A stretch of DNA of 64,000 nucleotides from Lujinxingia vulgaris (lineage in GTDB: Bacteria; Myxococcota_A; Bradymonadia; Bradymonadales; Bradymonadaceae), in the NCBI RefSeq assembly GCF_007997015.1, contig NZ_VOSM01000002.1:620001-684000 (forward strand), given 5' to 3'. This document shows positions 41,786 to 51,451 of this stretch, one piece after another. Position numbers and translations under genes: made by a program. The notes under the pieces were generated by a model. The model ran no database searches. It was not told where the DNA came from and saw only the letters and a program-made list of their open reading frames with translations. Position 1 is the stretch's first letter; every line of letters starts with the position of its first letter.

Positions 41786-43665
41786 TCTGTCCACCTGCGG
41801 TTGTAGGTGAGCCACTCCAAAAGCAGCAGGCCCATGGCGAGCAAGACCAGCCAGATCCAGATCTCGCGGCGCTCAAAGACAAGGCCCGCCGCGTCGCGGG
41901 TGACCTCGCGCTCGCCAAGCTGCAAATCGGCCGGAGCGATGCGACTCTCCTCGGGGCTGGCCAGGTTGGCGGCCACCGCGATCGGCTCACCGCCGCCCGG
42001 GGTAAGCACGTAAAAGCCGGGCTGGTCGGTGTAAATCACCGCCTCGCCACGATGAATCGCCGCGCTGCGCGTCTCACCATCGGGGGCGGTGACCCGGGCT
42101 TCCTCGGTGTTGCGGGGCACCGGGATGTGCACCGAGCGGCCCGTCTCAAAGGCGTACATCAAATCGACATCGTCCTGGGCCAGGTAGTCGATGATGTTGA
42201 GGATGAAGATCGGAAAGGCTACGCGCAGCGGGAAGTCGCTCTCCCGAAGATCAAAACCCAGCGCGATCATCCGCCGATCTTCCAGCTGACGATCCACGAT
42301 GACCGCCTGCCCGAACGAGCTGGCCACGGCCGTGTCGGTGGCCTCTCGCCGGAAGGTCGAGGCCCGGGCGATGTTCAAGTCCTGCAGGTTGATCCAGCGC
42401 ATCAGCGGGTGGCTTGAGGCCACGTCAGTCAAGATCGGCTCATCGTCCACTCCGCGAATCTCAAATGGCGAGCCCTCCGCGGGCGGGTTGAAGAAGACGA
42501 GATCGCCGGAGGTGGGGAGCGCGGGGGCGACGTTATCAAAGAAGGTCACGTCGTACTCGGCCTGCGGATCGTAGCGATCCGGATTGACGCGGGTCACCTC
42601 AATGTGGGTGTTGAGGAGCAGGGGGCCTTCCAGAAAGAGGTTGCCGGTAGAAACAACCTGCACGCGAAGTTTGCGAGCCCGGGGGAGCACCGCGTAGGCG
42701 CGATCATCAAGGGGGAAGACGTCTTCGGCATCGCCGGTCGTCACGCGCACCCGCGCCTCGAGCCTTTCGCCGGCAAAAGCCTGGCCCGGGTAGAACTGCC
42801 GATGCACCTCTTGCGGGCCCAACTCCAGGGGCAGCGTCTCGATGATGCGCCCCTCGCTTAAGAGCTCCAGGCGAGCGTCGACGGGGCGGTCGAAGGTGCT
42901 GGTGACTTCGACGAAGACCTCGTGGTCGAGGCGGTTGGAGGGGTAGCGTCGCGCGTTAAAGCCGGTGATCGCCAGGTTTTCGGAGCGCTCGCCGGGGGCG
43001 ATGTGGCGCACCCGCACCTCCTCGCCAGGGTCGAGCTCGGAGAGGTCGAGGTTCTGCAGGCCGGCGCCGTCGCTGAGCACGATGAGCTCGGCCTGGCCAC
43101 GGTCGCGCAGGCTGTCGCGCGCAAAACTCAGGGCCTGGCTGAAGTCGGTGGCGTTGGAGCTGAGGGTCGCCGCGCGCAGCGCTGCCTCCAGCGGCTGGGT
43201 CTCACGCACAAAAGGCCCCAGGGGCATCACGCGGTTATTAAATAGCGCGACCATCACGCGATCATCGCCGCCGACGCTTCCCAGAAGCTCCAGCGCTTGA
43301 TTTCTGGCGACCTCGAAGCGGTTTAACCCTCCGGTCACATCGGTGGCCCCCATGCTCGCGGAGGTGTCGAGCATGATCAGAAGATGGCGTCCCTCCACAA
43401 CCTCGTCGGCGGAGCGCGGGCCCAGCGCGGCGACGCTGATGAGCGCGGCGATGATCATAAAGAGCAGCCAGGAGAGCAGGCGCTTAAAGCGCCGCCACCA
43501 GTCGGTCTGGCGCTTCTTCTCGGCCAGCACTCGGCCCCACAGGGCAGAGTAGGGCACCTGCACCCGGCGCTTACGCAGGCGCAGGAGGTAGAGCAGGGTG
43601 ATGAACACCGCCACAAACCCCGCAACCCCGAGCACCGTCTCAACTGGCAGACCGGTCCACTGCAT
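41782..43665 (-). CDS. BatA-like VWA membrane protein of the second MoxR cluster
   Basis: A 627-residue protein with two N-terminal TMs (about 9-27 and 65-80, 'LLSWLLFMIIAALISVAALG'), then a VWA domain (about 90-270) with 'LLIMLDTSASMGATDVTGG' (DTSAS MIDAS) and 'LIVLSDGAGLQNLDL'. A large periplasmic beta part follows and one C-terminal TM (about 605-620). GAAGGGGAGTCGTTG precedes the ATG (TTG at 43668 is weaker). It overlaps the downstream 940-residue gene by 4 bp. Resembles the N-terminal double-TM 'BatA' family. Confidence 0.85.
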   Translation of the reverse strand: MQWTGLPVETVLGVAGFVAVFITLLYLLRLRKRRVQVPYSALWGRVLAEKKRQTDWWRRFKRLLSWLLFMIIAALISVAALGPRSADEVVEGRHLLIMLDTSASMGATDVTGGLNRFEVARNQALELLGSVGGDDRVMVALFNNRVMPLGPFVRETQPLEAALRAATLSSNATDFSQALSFARDSLRDRGQAELIVLSDGAGLQNLDLSELDPGEEVRVRHIAPGERSENLAITGFNARRYPSNRLDHEVFVEVTSTFDRPVDARLELLSEGRIIETLPLELGPQEVHRQFYPGQAFAGERLEARVRVTTGDAEDVFPLDDRAYAVLPRARKLRVQVVSTGNLFLEGPLLLNTHIEVTRVNPDRYDPQAEYDVTFFDNVAPALPTSGDLVFFNPPAEGSPFEIRGVDDEPILTDVASSHPLMRWINLQDLNIARASTFRREATDTAVASSFGQAVIVDRQLEDRRMIALGFDLRESDFPLRVAFPIFILNIIDYLAQDDVDLMYAFETGRSVHIPVPRNTEEARVTAPDGETRSAAIHRGEAVIYTDQPGFYVLTPGGGEPIAVAANLASPEESRIAPADLQLGEREVTRDAAGLVFERREIWIWLVLLAMGLLLLEWLTYNRRWTE

Positions 43666-43678
43666 CAACGACTCCCCT

Positions 43679-44584
43679 TCATTTCAGAAAACCTCCGGCC
43701 CGGAAGACGCGCAGGATCAGCTCATCAAAAGGCTGCTGAATCGGGGCGCGGAAGTAGAGGATCTGCCGGCTCTTACAGTAGCCCTCAAGCTCGGTGCAGA
43801 ACTCCTCAAAGACCTCGCGGTAGGCCTTGAGCATCGCCGGGGTCACCGTGATGTCGCGGGCCTCGTCGGTCTCGCAGTCCACGATCTGGACCTCGCCATG
43901 GAAGTCCAGGTTGAGCTCGCGCTCATCAAAGAGCTGAATGACCATCGGCTCAAAGCGGTGGTAGCGCAGCGCGTTGAGGCCCTCTTCGATGCCGTCGGGG
44001 TCGTAGAAGTCGGAGATGACCACGGCCAGGCCGCGGCGCTTGTTCTGGCTGACAAAGGTCTTAAACGCCTGACGCAGCGAGGTGTGTTCGCCGGCCTCGC
44101 AGGCATCCAGGAAGTTGAAGATCTTAAAAATCTGGGCTTTGCCCTTGGCCGGCGGCAGTCGCCCCTCCACTTTTGAGGAGAAGGGGATGATGCTGACGCG
44201 GTCGAGGTTGCTCAGCCCGATGTAGGCCAGGGCCGCGGCCACCTGGCGAGCGTAGTTCCACTTGTTAGGCTGGCCCAGGTGCATCGAGCGGCTGGCGTCG
44301 ACCAGAAAGTAGATGTGCAGATCCTCTTCTTCTTCGTAGAGCTTTAAGAAGAGGCGCTCGGTGCGGCTGTAGACGCGCCAGTCCAGGCTTTTGACGTCAT
44401 CGCCCGGGGAGTAGACGCGATAGTCGGCAAAATCGAGGCCGGAGCCCACGATCTTCTTCTGACGTTTGGCGCGCTGGCCGCTGGCGGCCATCTTTCGCGA
44501 GACGATGTAGAGGTAGTCGAGTTTTTTTAAGAACTCGTCATCGAAGCGCGCGTCGTCGGGATGTTGGCGAGAAGGCTTGGCCAC
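43679..44584 (-). CDS. DUF58 protein of the second MoxR cluster
   Basis: A 301-residue DUF58 protein with 'GSGLDFADYRVYSPGDDVKS', 'LDWRVYSRTERLFLKLYEEE', and a VWA-like strand 'IYFLVDASRSMHLG' (DASRS). It continues with 'LAVVISDFYDPDGIEEGLNA' and 'IQLFDERELN'. Start is GTG (44584) with a weak ribosome site. It is between moxR (94 bp upstream) and the VWA gene (13 bp downstream). The paralogous DUF58 gene at 12981-13856 belongs to the Bat operon. Confidence 0.88.
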   Translation of the reverse strand: MAKPSRQHPDDARFDDEFLKKLDYLYIVSRKMAASGQRAKRQKKIVGSGLDFADYRVYSPGDDVKSLDWRVYSRTERLFLKLYEEEEDLHIYFLVDASRSMHLGQPNKWNYARQVAAALAYIGLSNLDRVSIIPFSSKVEGRLPPAKGKAQIFKIFNFLDACEAGEHTSLRQAFKTFVSQNKRRGLAVVISDFYDPDGIEEGLNALRYHRFEPMVIQLFDERELNLDFHGEVQIVDCETDEARDITVTPAMLKAYREVFEEFCTELEGYCKSRQILYFRAPIQQPFDELILRVFRAGGFLK

Positions 44585-44678
44585 GGGGACTCACAGCTTG
44601 GCGAGGGAAAGAGGCGTTTTCGGAGATACGAAGCGAAGGTGTGCGCGGTGGCGCACCCGTCGCCGCGCGAGGTTTTTA

Positions 44679-45692
<1,014 letters not shown>

Positions 45693-45735
45693 AAGACGGA
45701 GTCTCCAGAGGCGTGGAAAGGCTCAAAGCGGCCGC

Positions 45736-47814
45736 TTAGGGCTGCTGGGGCCTGATCAGTTGAAAGTAGCGTTTGATAAAGAAGCGGTAGCCGTCGGGCA
45801 CGTTTTCGCGCTCCATCACCTCCTCGGCGATGGATTCGTAGTCGGCGTAGACTTCCTGGTACTCGGCCGAGGCGAAGCCCTCTTCGCTGGCGCCGCGGAT
45901 GATCTCGGCGCGGGTCTTGCCCGAGGAGTTCTCCTGGCCCTGGGCCTGCTCCTGGACGCGCTCACCATCGAGCTCGCCCTCACCATTGCCCTGAGCCTGC
46001 TCATCGGGGCCCTCGCCGCCGGGGGTGTCGCTCTCACCGGGGCGGTACTCTCCGCCTTCGGTCTGGCCTTCGGAGTTGGGCTCGCCGCCCTCACCACCGG
46101 GCGGAGGCTCGCCACCGGGTTGGCCGGCGTTTTGAGCCTGGCCCTCTTCGCCCTGGGCTTGCTCGGCCTCGGCGCCGGGCTTCTGCTCGCCATCCTCGCC
46201 GGGTTCGCCCTGTTGTTGTGCCCGCTGCTCGTCGAGCTGCGCGTCGTCGCGGGCTTCAGACTCGCCGCGGGCGCGATCCATAAAGTCTTCGACCTGGTCG
46301 CCGCGGCGCTCTTCTTCTTCGCTGGCCTCGCCAGTGCCGCGCGACATGCTCTCGCGCATCTCCTGCATCTGGCGGCGGATCTCCTCGCGTTGTTGCTGTG
46401 ACGACTTTTGTTCGCCGGCTTCCGAGAGTTGCTCGGAGGCTTCCTCCATCTTGCGTCCCACCTCGTTGCGGTAGTCCGGGCGGTCGCCATTCTTTTCTTC
46501 GGCCTGGCCGGCGATGCCCTCATCGCCATCTTCGCTGCCTTTGGCCTCGGCCAGGTATTCGTTGACGACTTCGTCGAGGTCGCGGGAGAGGCGCTCAAGC
46601 TGGTTTTTGGCCTCGGAGTTGTCGAACTCCTCGCGGGCGTTCTCGGCGTTGGAGAGCATCTCTTCGGCTTCATCGAGCAGCGCCTGCTGCTCTTCGGTGA
46701 GGTTGCCCTCATCGCCAAACTGCTCAGCGAGTTTTTCGAGCGCCTCGCGATGTTGTTCGACGAGCTCCTGGAGACGTTCGTCTTCGGCGTTGAGCTTGTC
46801 GGAGAAGTTCTCAAAGAGTTCCGCAAGGCGTTCGGCGCGCTCCGGCGAGATGCCCTCTTCTTTGATGGACTCGGCGAGCTCCTCGAGGGCCTCGCTGGCC
46901 GCAGCGAGGTCGTTGTTGGCAAGCGCGTCCACGGCTTCTTTGAGGGCGGGCTCTTCGGCCAGGGCCTCGGCGTTTTCGCTGGCGAGGTCTTTTGCGGCGT
47001 CGGCCAGCGTGCGGCTCATCGTCTCGAGTTCTTGAGCGATGACTTCGTCGGCGGCTTCAAATTGCGTCTCGATCTTCTCCAGCTCTTCGAGGAACTCGCG
47101 CTGGGAGATGGTGCGGGCTTCGGCGCGATCGAGGAGCTCCTCCATCGCGTCAAGCATCGCCTCGGCCTGCGGGTCGGGATCCTCGCCGAGGGCCTCTCGG
47201 AGCGCTTCGATGCGGTCGCGCTCCAGGGCCAGTGTGGCGTCGTCGACGAACGCGTCGTAGCGAACTTCAAAGGGAGGTGGGAGCGTGCCCCGGTGGTCGG
47301 GCAGGGGCACAAGCCCCACGCCGATGGTGAGAAGGGCGCAGGCCGCCAACAGTGTGGTGTCGGCGGGGCGCTGCCAGGGCGTGGCCTCGCGAAGATCGAT
47401 GCGGTCGAGGTAGGTGAGCGCGTCGGCGATCTGCGCGCGGGCAAACGCCTGCCCCTCTTCACTGCTCGGCGGCGTCAGTGAGAGGCTGAGCGCAGTGGAG
47501 ATGCGGTCGTGCAGCCCGTAATGACGGTCGATGTGCTGGGCGATGGCGATGCGGTCCACGGCGCGCCGCCAGCCCCAGGTGCCGGCGGCGGCGATGAGCA
47601 GGACGGCGGCTACCGGGACGCTCCACCAGAGCGCCTCGTCGAGCCATTGCGTGCGCAGCGCGGCCACGCCCACCGCGCTGAGCATCAGCGCCAGGCATGC
47701 GCCGGCGGCGGCCGCAGCGACGGCGCGCTGCAAACGCACGCGGCGCTCCAGTCGTTCGAGAAGCGCAAAGAGCGCCGGGGCCAGGTTGGGGTCGGGCGAA
47801 TACGTCGTTGCCAT
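45736..47814 (-). CDS. Coiled-coil, Glu/Gln-rich membrane protein (DUF4175-like)
   Basis: A 692-residue protein with three N-terminal TMs (about 30-50, 64-82, 152-168), a long charged coiled-coil region (about 180-470) and a glycine/Glu/Gln-rich tail (about 470-640). A short conserved C-terminus follows ('YRFFIKRYFQLIRPQQ' near 677-692). Such TM plus coiled-coil proteins preceding moxR and VWA genes are known as DUF4175-like and are probably inner-membrane platforms. It lies 81 bp after the AsmA-GT51 gene and 43 bp before moxR, on the same strand. Confidence 0.7.
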   Translation of the reverse strand: MATTYSPDPNLAPALFALLERLERRVRLQRAVAAAAAGACLALMLSAVGVAALRTQWLDEALWWSVPVAAVLLIAAAGTWGWRRAVDRIAIAQHIDRHYGLHDRISTALSLSLTPPSSEEGQAFARAQIADALTYLDRIDLREATPWQRPADTTLLAACALLTIGVGLVPLPDHRGTLPPPFEVRYDAFVDDATLALERDRIEALREALGEDPDPQAEAMLDAMEELLDRAEARTISQREFLEELEKIETQFEAADEVIAQELETMSRTLADAAKDLASENAEALAEEPALKEAVDALANNDLAAASEALEELAESIKEEGISPERAERLAELFENFSDKLNAEDERLQELVEQHREALEKLAEQFGDEGNLTEEQQALLDEAEEMLSNAENAREEFDNSEAKNQLERLSRDLDEVVNEYLAEAKGSEDGDEGIAGQAEEKNGDRPDYRNEVGRKMEEASEQLSEAGEQKSSQQQREEIRRQMQEMRESMSRGTGEASEEEERRGDQVEDFMDRARGESEARDDAQLDEQRAQQQGEPGEDGEQKPGAEAEQAQGEEGQAQNAGQPGGEPPPGGEGGEPNSEGQTEGGEYRPGESDTPGGEGPDEQAQGNGEGELDGERVQEQAQGQENSSGKTRAEIIRGASEEGFASAEYQEVYADYESIAEEVMERENVPDGYRFFIKRYFQLIRPQQP

Positions 47815-47895
47815 GGACTCAGCTTAGCAAAAGGGGAAGAGGCGGCAACCGCCAGATGGAGCAAGGCGCCTGGTCTGACGTGCTATTCCACCCGA

Positions 47896-50800
47896 TCAAT
47901 CAAAAAGACGCATAAACCCGCGCTCTTCGACGGGCTCGGGGGTGGGCTCGCCACCGAGATCCTCAACCCCTTCGCCCGCACCTTCGGGGACCTCCGGGGG
48001 AGGGGGCGGGTTCTCGCGCTCGTAGTCGGCGCGGAAGATGGGTTCACCATCTGCGGGGATGTGGAAGGCCGGGGGCTCGGCCAGCGCAAGCTCCATCTCC
48101 TCGGGGGTGATGCGCTCGCGGGTTTCCATCGCGCGGATGTAGCGCCCCATGCGGCGGAACCAGGCTGGCGAGATCTCACCGCGGTCGTAGTAGGAGTGGT
48201 AGCGCTTGGGTCCGGGAATGATGCTCACCAGCCAGGCGACCTCACCGATGCTCAGCTCGTCGGGGCGTTTTCCGAAGTAGTGCACCGCGGCCTCATGAAT
48301 GCCAAAGACGCCGGGGCCGTACTCGATGATGTTGAGGTAGATCTCCAGCAGCCGCTCTTTGGGGATGTCGGCGACACTCTCCATCAACCACACCAGCGTG
48401 GCTTCCTGGAACTTACGCGCGAGGACTTTTTCGCGGTCCAGGAAGAGGTTTTTGGCGAGCTGCATCGAGATGGTGCTGGCGCCGCGCACAAAACGCCCGG
48501 CGCGCAGGTTGGCGGCGACCGATTGTTTGATGGCGTAGAAGTTAAAGCCGGGGTGGTCGAAGAAGGAGTTGTCTTCGGTCGTCAGGATCGCGCGCACCAT
48601 ATAGGGCGAGATGTGGTGCAGGGGCACGTAGACGTAGTCACCGTAGCGCTCGGCGTCGATCGTCTCTTCGAGAGGGCGGCGATGAGGCTCTGGAGCCTCC
48701 CAGCGGGGAACGTCGGGGGAGGGCTGTGGGCTCCACGCGCCAAAGAAGGAGTCGAGCGCGCTGACCGGCTGCGCGCGCTCCGGCCAGGGGCGAGGCGCGG
48801 CCTGGGAGGTGGCGTGCCGGGTGAGCCAGTACTCCGGTGAGTCGATGGCCTGGCGGGGGATGCCCAGCCCGGGGAACCACTGCGGGACTTCAGGCCAGCC
48901 ACGCTCGCGCCGGCGCAGGTCGAGCTCCTCAAGGGTGATGCCGGTGTTTTCGATCAGCCAGGGCGCAGGCGTCGGCCGCATCTTCGGGATGACGATGTCG
49001 CGCTGGTAGGTCAGGGTGCGGGTGCGGCGGTATTCCTTGACCTCCCAGGTGTCTTCGATGGTGTGATCAAAGCGCTCAAAGAGCCTGTAGACGTCAACCT
49101 CTTCGGGAAGGTGCTTGACCTCCAGGTTGAGCAGCTCGGGGGTAGCGTCCCATTGCATGCGGCCGGCGTCGTAGAGGGGAACTTCCATGGCGAAGTTCCA
49201 GCCGAAGGTGCCGGCCAGGCGCATGCCGGCCAGCGGTCCGAGGATGGCCGAGGGGATTGCATCGACCAGGGCTTGCACCGGCGTGGGCTCGATCGCGATG
49301 GCCACATCGAGGCGGTTGGGGCGGCGGTCCAGGCCATCGAAGCCGTAGATCGCCAGCTGAAACTCGGCGCTGGCGTCGCGGTGGCGGGCGGTGCCTTCGT
49401 CGATGACGAAGGCGCCACGCTCCGGCGGGGCGGGAAGTTCCTCTTGCGAAAGTTCTTCTTCGCCACCCTGAAGTTCGGGCTCGCTCGGCGGCGTCGGGGC
49501 TTTGAGCAGGCGAGCCGGGGGGATGGCGGCCTTGGGATCGAGGTAGCCTTTGAGGGCGATGCTGGCCTCCCCGAGCTCGATGGGGTCGGCGGCCACCGGG
49601 CTTAAGAACGCCCGAAACCCGTCGAGCGCGAACATCCCCTCAAAGGAGGTGCGGCCGCGCTGCTCGCCCTCGCCAAGGTCGAGGCTGGCGTTGACGCGAC
49701 CTCCGAAAAGTCGGCTGGCGATGCGCTCGCCACCGAGCTGCGCGAGCTGCGAGAGCTCCAGCTCTTCGATGTCGACTTTGGCCTCCCAGCCCCCCTTTCG
49801 GTAGGGCAGGTCGAGCGCGACATCGACGCGCGCGGGGAGGACAGCGCCCTCAATGTGGGCGATGGCTTTGAGGTCGATCTGCCCCTGGATAGGGCGGTGA
49901 TCCACATCGAGTTCGCCCTCTCGCAACGCAAAGCGCTGGAGCGGGGCGTTGAGGTTGTCGTGAGGTCTGGGGTCAACCACCTCGATGGTCAGATCGCTGA
50001 CTTTGATGCGCTGGGGCAGCTTCTCGGTGAGCAGCTCGCGCAGGGAGGGGCCGGCGGGCTGCGTCGCATCCGCGGCGGGCTGCGCGGCGAGCGCGTCGAG
50101 GTCTTCAGCGGCGGGAGTGGCGTCGGTTGTGTCATCTTCGGCGGCGTCATCTTTGGAGGCGTCTGCGATAGCGCGTTCAGCCAGCTCCTGAGCCACCTCC
50201 CGGGCGGTGCGCACGCTGCGCTTCGCCACCCCTCGGCGAAGCAGGGCTTCCAGGTCACCCAGGTTTGAGGCACCGTGCGCGGCGTAGTTCAGCCGCAGAT
50301 GAGGCCCCTCCACGCGGAGTTCCTGCAACTTCACGTCGGCAGGGCGCGCAGGCCAGCTCTCCAGCGCCAGGCTCGCCAGTTCGGCCTCGACCATCGGCGC
50401 ATCGCCAGGCTCCAGACGGTTGCGCAGCGCCAGCTCACGCAGGGCCACTCCGAAGTTATCGGTGATCGCCACCCCGCGAAGCTCCACCTCGAGAAAGTCG
50501 TAGGGGGCCGGTGCCCGGGCACGAAGCGCCTCGGAGAAGGTCACATCGACCGAGCTGCGCGTCAGTGGCAGCGCCAGCGCTCCGCTCAAGGAGACCGTCG
50601 CAGGCAGGCTCAAGGTGTGAGCATCATTCGGTTGAAGATGAACGTCGGCCTCAAAGGGCGCCCGAGATTCACCGCTCTCCAGAGTGGCGAGCTCGGTCTT
50701 AAGCTGCGTCAGCGGCCAACGCGAGGGCGTCTGCACATCGGAGAAGCCGACCTCCAGGTCGCGAACTTCCACCTGCGGAAAACGCCCGCCGAAGTGTCGA

Positions 50801-51318
50801 AGCGCGCGCTCTTGAAGGCGCGCGGCGATGGCTTCGAGGTCGCGCGGTGCCACGGATTCCGACGCGTCACCTTCGGCCTCGTCGTCGCCCTGCAACTCCA
50901 GGATGCGGGTCAGGGTGTGGCGTCCCTGGTCGTCGTAGCTCAACTCCACCCGCACGCCGCTGAGCGCCAGCGCGCTGATCGCGCGATCGCCTTTGAGCGC
51001 AGCGAGCAGCCCCAGTGAGACTTCGGCGCGCGCAATGGTAACCACCGGCGCGTCGTCTCCCGGGATGGCCACCTGAAGATCGCTCAAGGTCACGCCGCTT
51101 AAGCCTCGCGTCTCCAGCGCGCCGGTTTTAATGGTCAGGCCGCTGCGCGCTTCCACCCGTTCCAGCTGGGAGTCGAGCACACGCCGCGCCATCTTTGGAG
51201 CCATCAGCCAGGCGCCCGCCCCCAGAAGGAGCAGGGCGATGAGCGCGCCCCCCGCGATTTTAAGAAGTCTGCCGGCGCTGCTGCGGCCGCCGGCCCCGCC
51301 AGCAGTGTCGTTGGTCAT
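47896..51318 (-). CDS. AsmA-like / GT51 peptidoglycan glycosyltransferase fusion
   Basis: A 1,140-residue membrane protein. One N-terminal TM (about 20-38), then a long periplasmic beta-rich region with AsmA-like features ('TGALETRGLSGVTLSDLQVA' near 64-83, 'RPIQGQIDLKAIAHIEGAVL') up to about 830. A C-terminal GT51 domain (about 895-1,075) has the catalytic Glu in 'ILTTEDNSFFDHPGF' (near 914), 'RGASTISMQLAKNLF', 'RKFQEATLVWLMES' and 'EIYLNIIEYGPGVFGI'. GT51 polymerises lipid II into glycan. No transpeptidase domain is present, as in monofunctional MtgA, but MtgA is about 240 residues. The AsmA extension suggests lipid or envelope contact. It ends with a Pro/Glu tail. Start at 51318 is chosen because the next upstream ATG adds only 15 polar residues. 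Confidence 0.87.
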   Translation of the reverse strand: MTNDTAGGAGGRSSAGRLLKIAGGALIALLLLGAGAWLMAPKMARRVLDSQLERVEARSGLTIKTGALETRGLSGVTLSDLQVAIPGDDAPVVTIARAEVSLGLLAALKGDRAISALALSGVRVELSYDDQGRHTLTRILELQGDDEAEGDASESVAPRDLEAIAARLQERALRHFGGRFPQVEVRDLEVGFSDVQTPSRWPLTQLKTELATLESGESRAPFEADVHLQPNDAHTLSLPATVSLSGALALPLTRSSVDVTFSEALRARAPAPYDFLEVELRGVAITDNFGVALRELALRNRLEPGDAPMVEAELASLALESWPARPADVKLQELRVEGPHLRLNYAAHGASNLGDLEALLRRGVAKRSVRTAREVAQELAERAIADASKDDAAEDDTTDATPAAEDLDALAAQPAADATQPAGPSLRELLTEKLPQRIKVSDLTIEVVDPRPHDNLNAPLQRFALREGELDVDHRPIQGQIDLKAIAHIEGAVLPARVDVALDLPYRKGGWEAKVDIEELELSQLAQLGGERIASRLFGGRVNASLDLGEGEQRGRTSFEGMFALDGFRAFLSPVAADPIELGEASIALKGYLDPKAAIPPARLLKAPTPPSEPELQGGEEELSQEELPAPPERGAFVIDEGTARHRDASAEFQLAIYGFDGLDRRPNRLDVAIAIEPTPVQALVDAIPSAILGPLAGMRLAGTFGWNFAMEVPLYDAGRMQWDATPELLNLEVKHLPEEVDVYRLFERFDHTIEDTWEVKEYRRTRTLTYQRDIVIPKMRPTPAPWLIENTGITLEELDLRRRERGWPEVPQWFPGLGIPRQAIDSPEYWLTRHATSQAAPRPWPERAQPVSALDSFFGAWSPQPSPDVPRWEAPEPHRRPLEETIDAERYGDYVYVPLHHISPYMVRAILTTEDNSFFDHPGFNFYAIKQSVAANLRAGRFVRGASTISMQLAKNLFLDREKVLARKFQEATLVWLMESVADIPKERLLEIYLNIIEYGPGVFGIHEAAVHYFGKRPDELSIGEVAWLVSIIPGPKRYHSYYDRGEISPAWFRRMGRYIRAMETRERITPEEMELALAEPPAFHIPADGEPIFRADYERENPPPPPEVPEGAGEGVEDLGGEPTPEPVEERGFMRLFD

Positions 51319-51451
51319 GATGTCCGAGAGGTTCTGGAGAGTTGCTGTGCAGCGTGGCGACACACCCGCTGCCCGCCCCCCGTTGGATTATCCGAATCGA
51401 CGCACAAAATCAAAGCGCCGGCGGCCCGATGGCCAGTCGGCGCGTGGAAGT

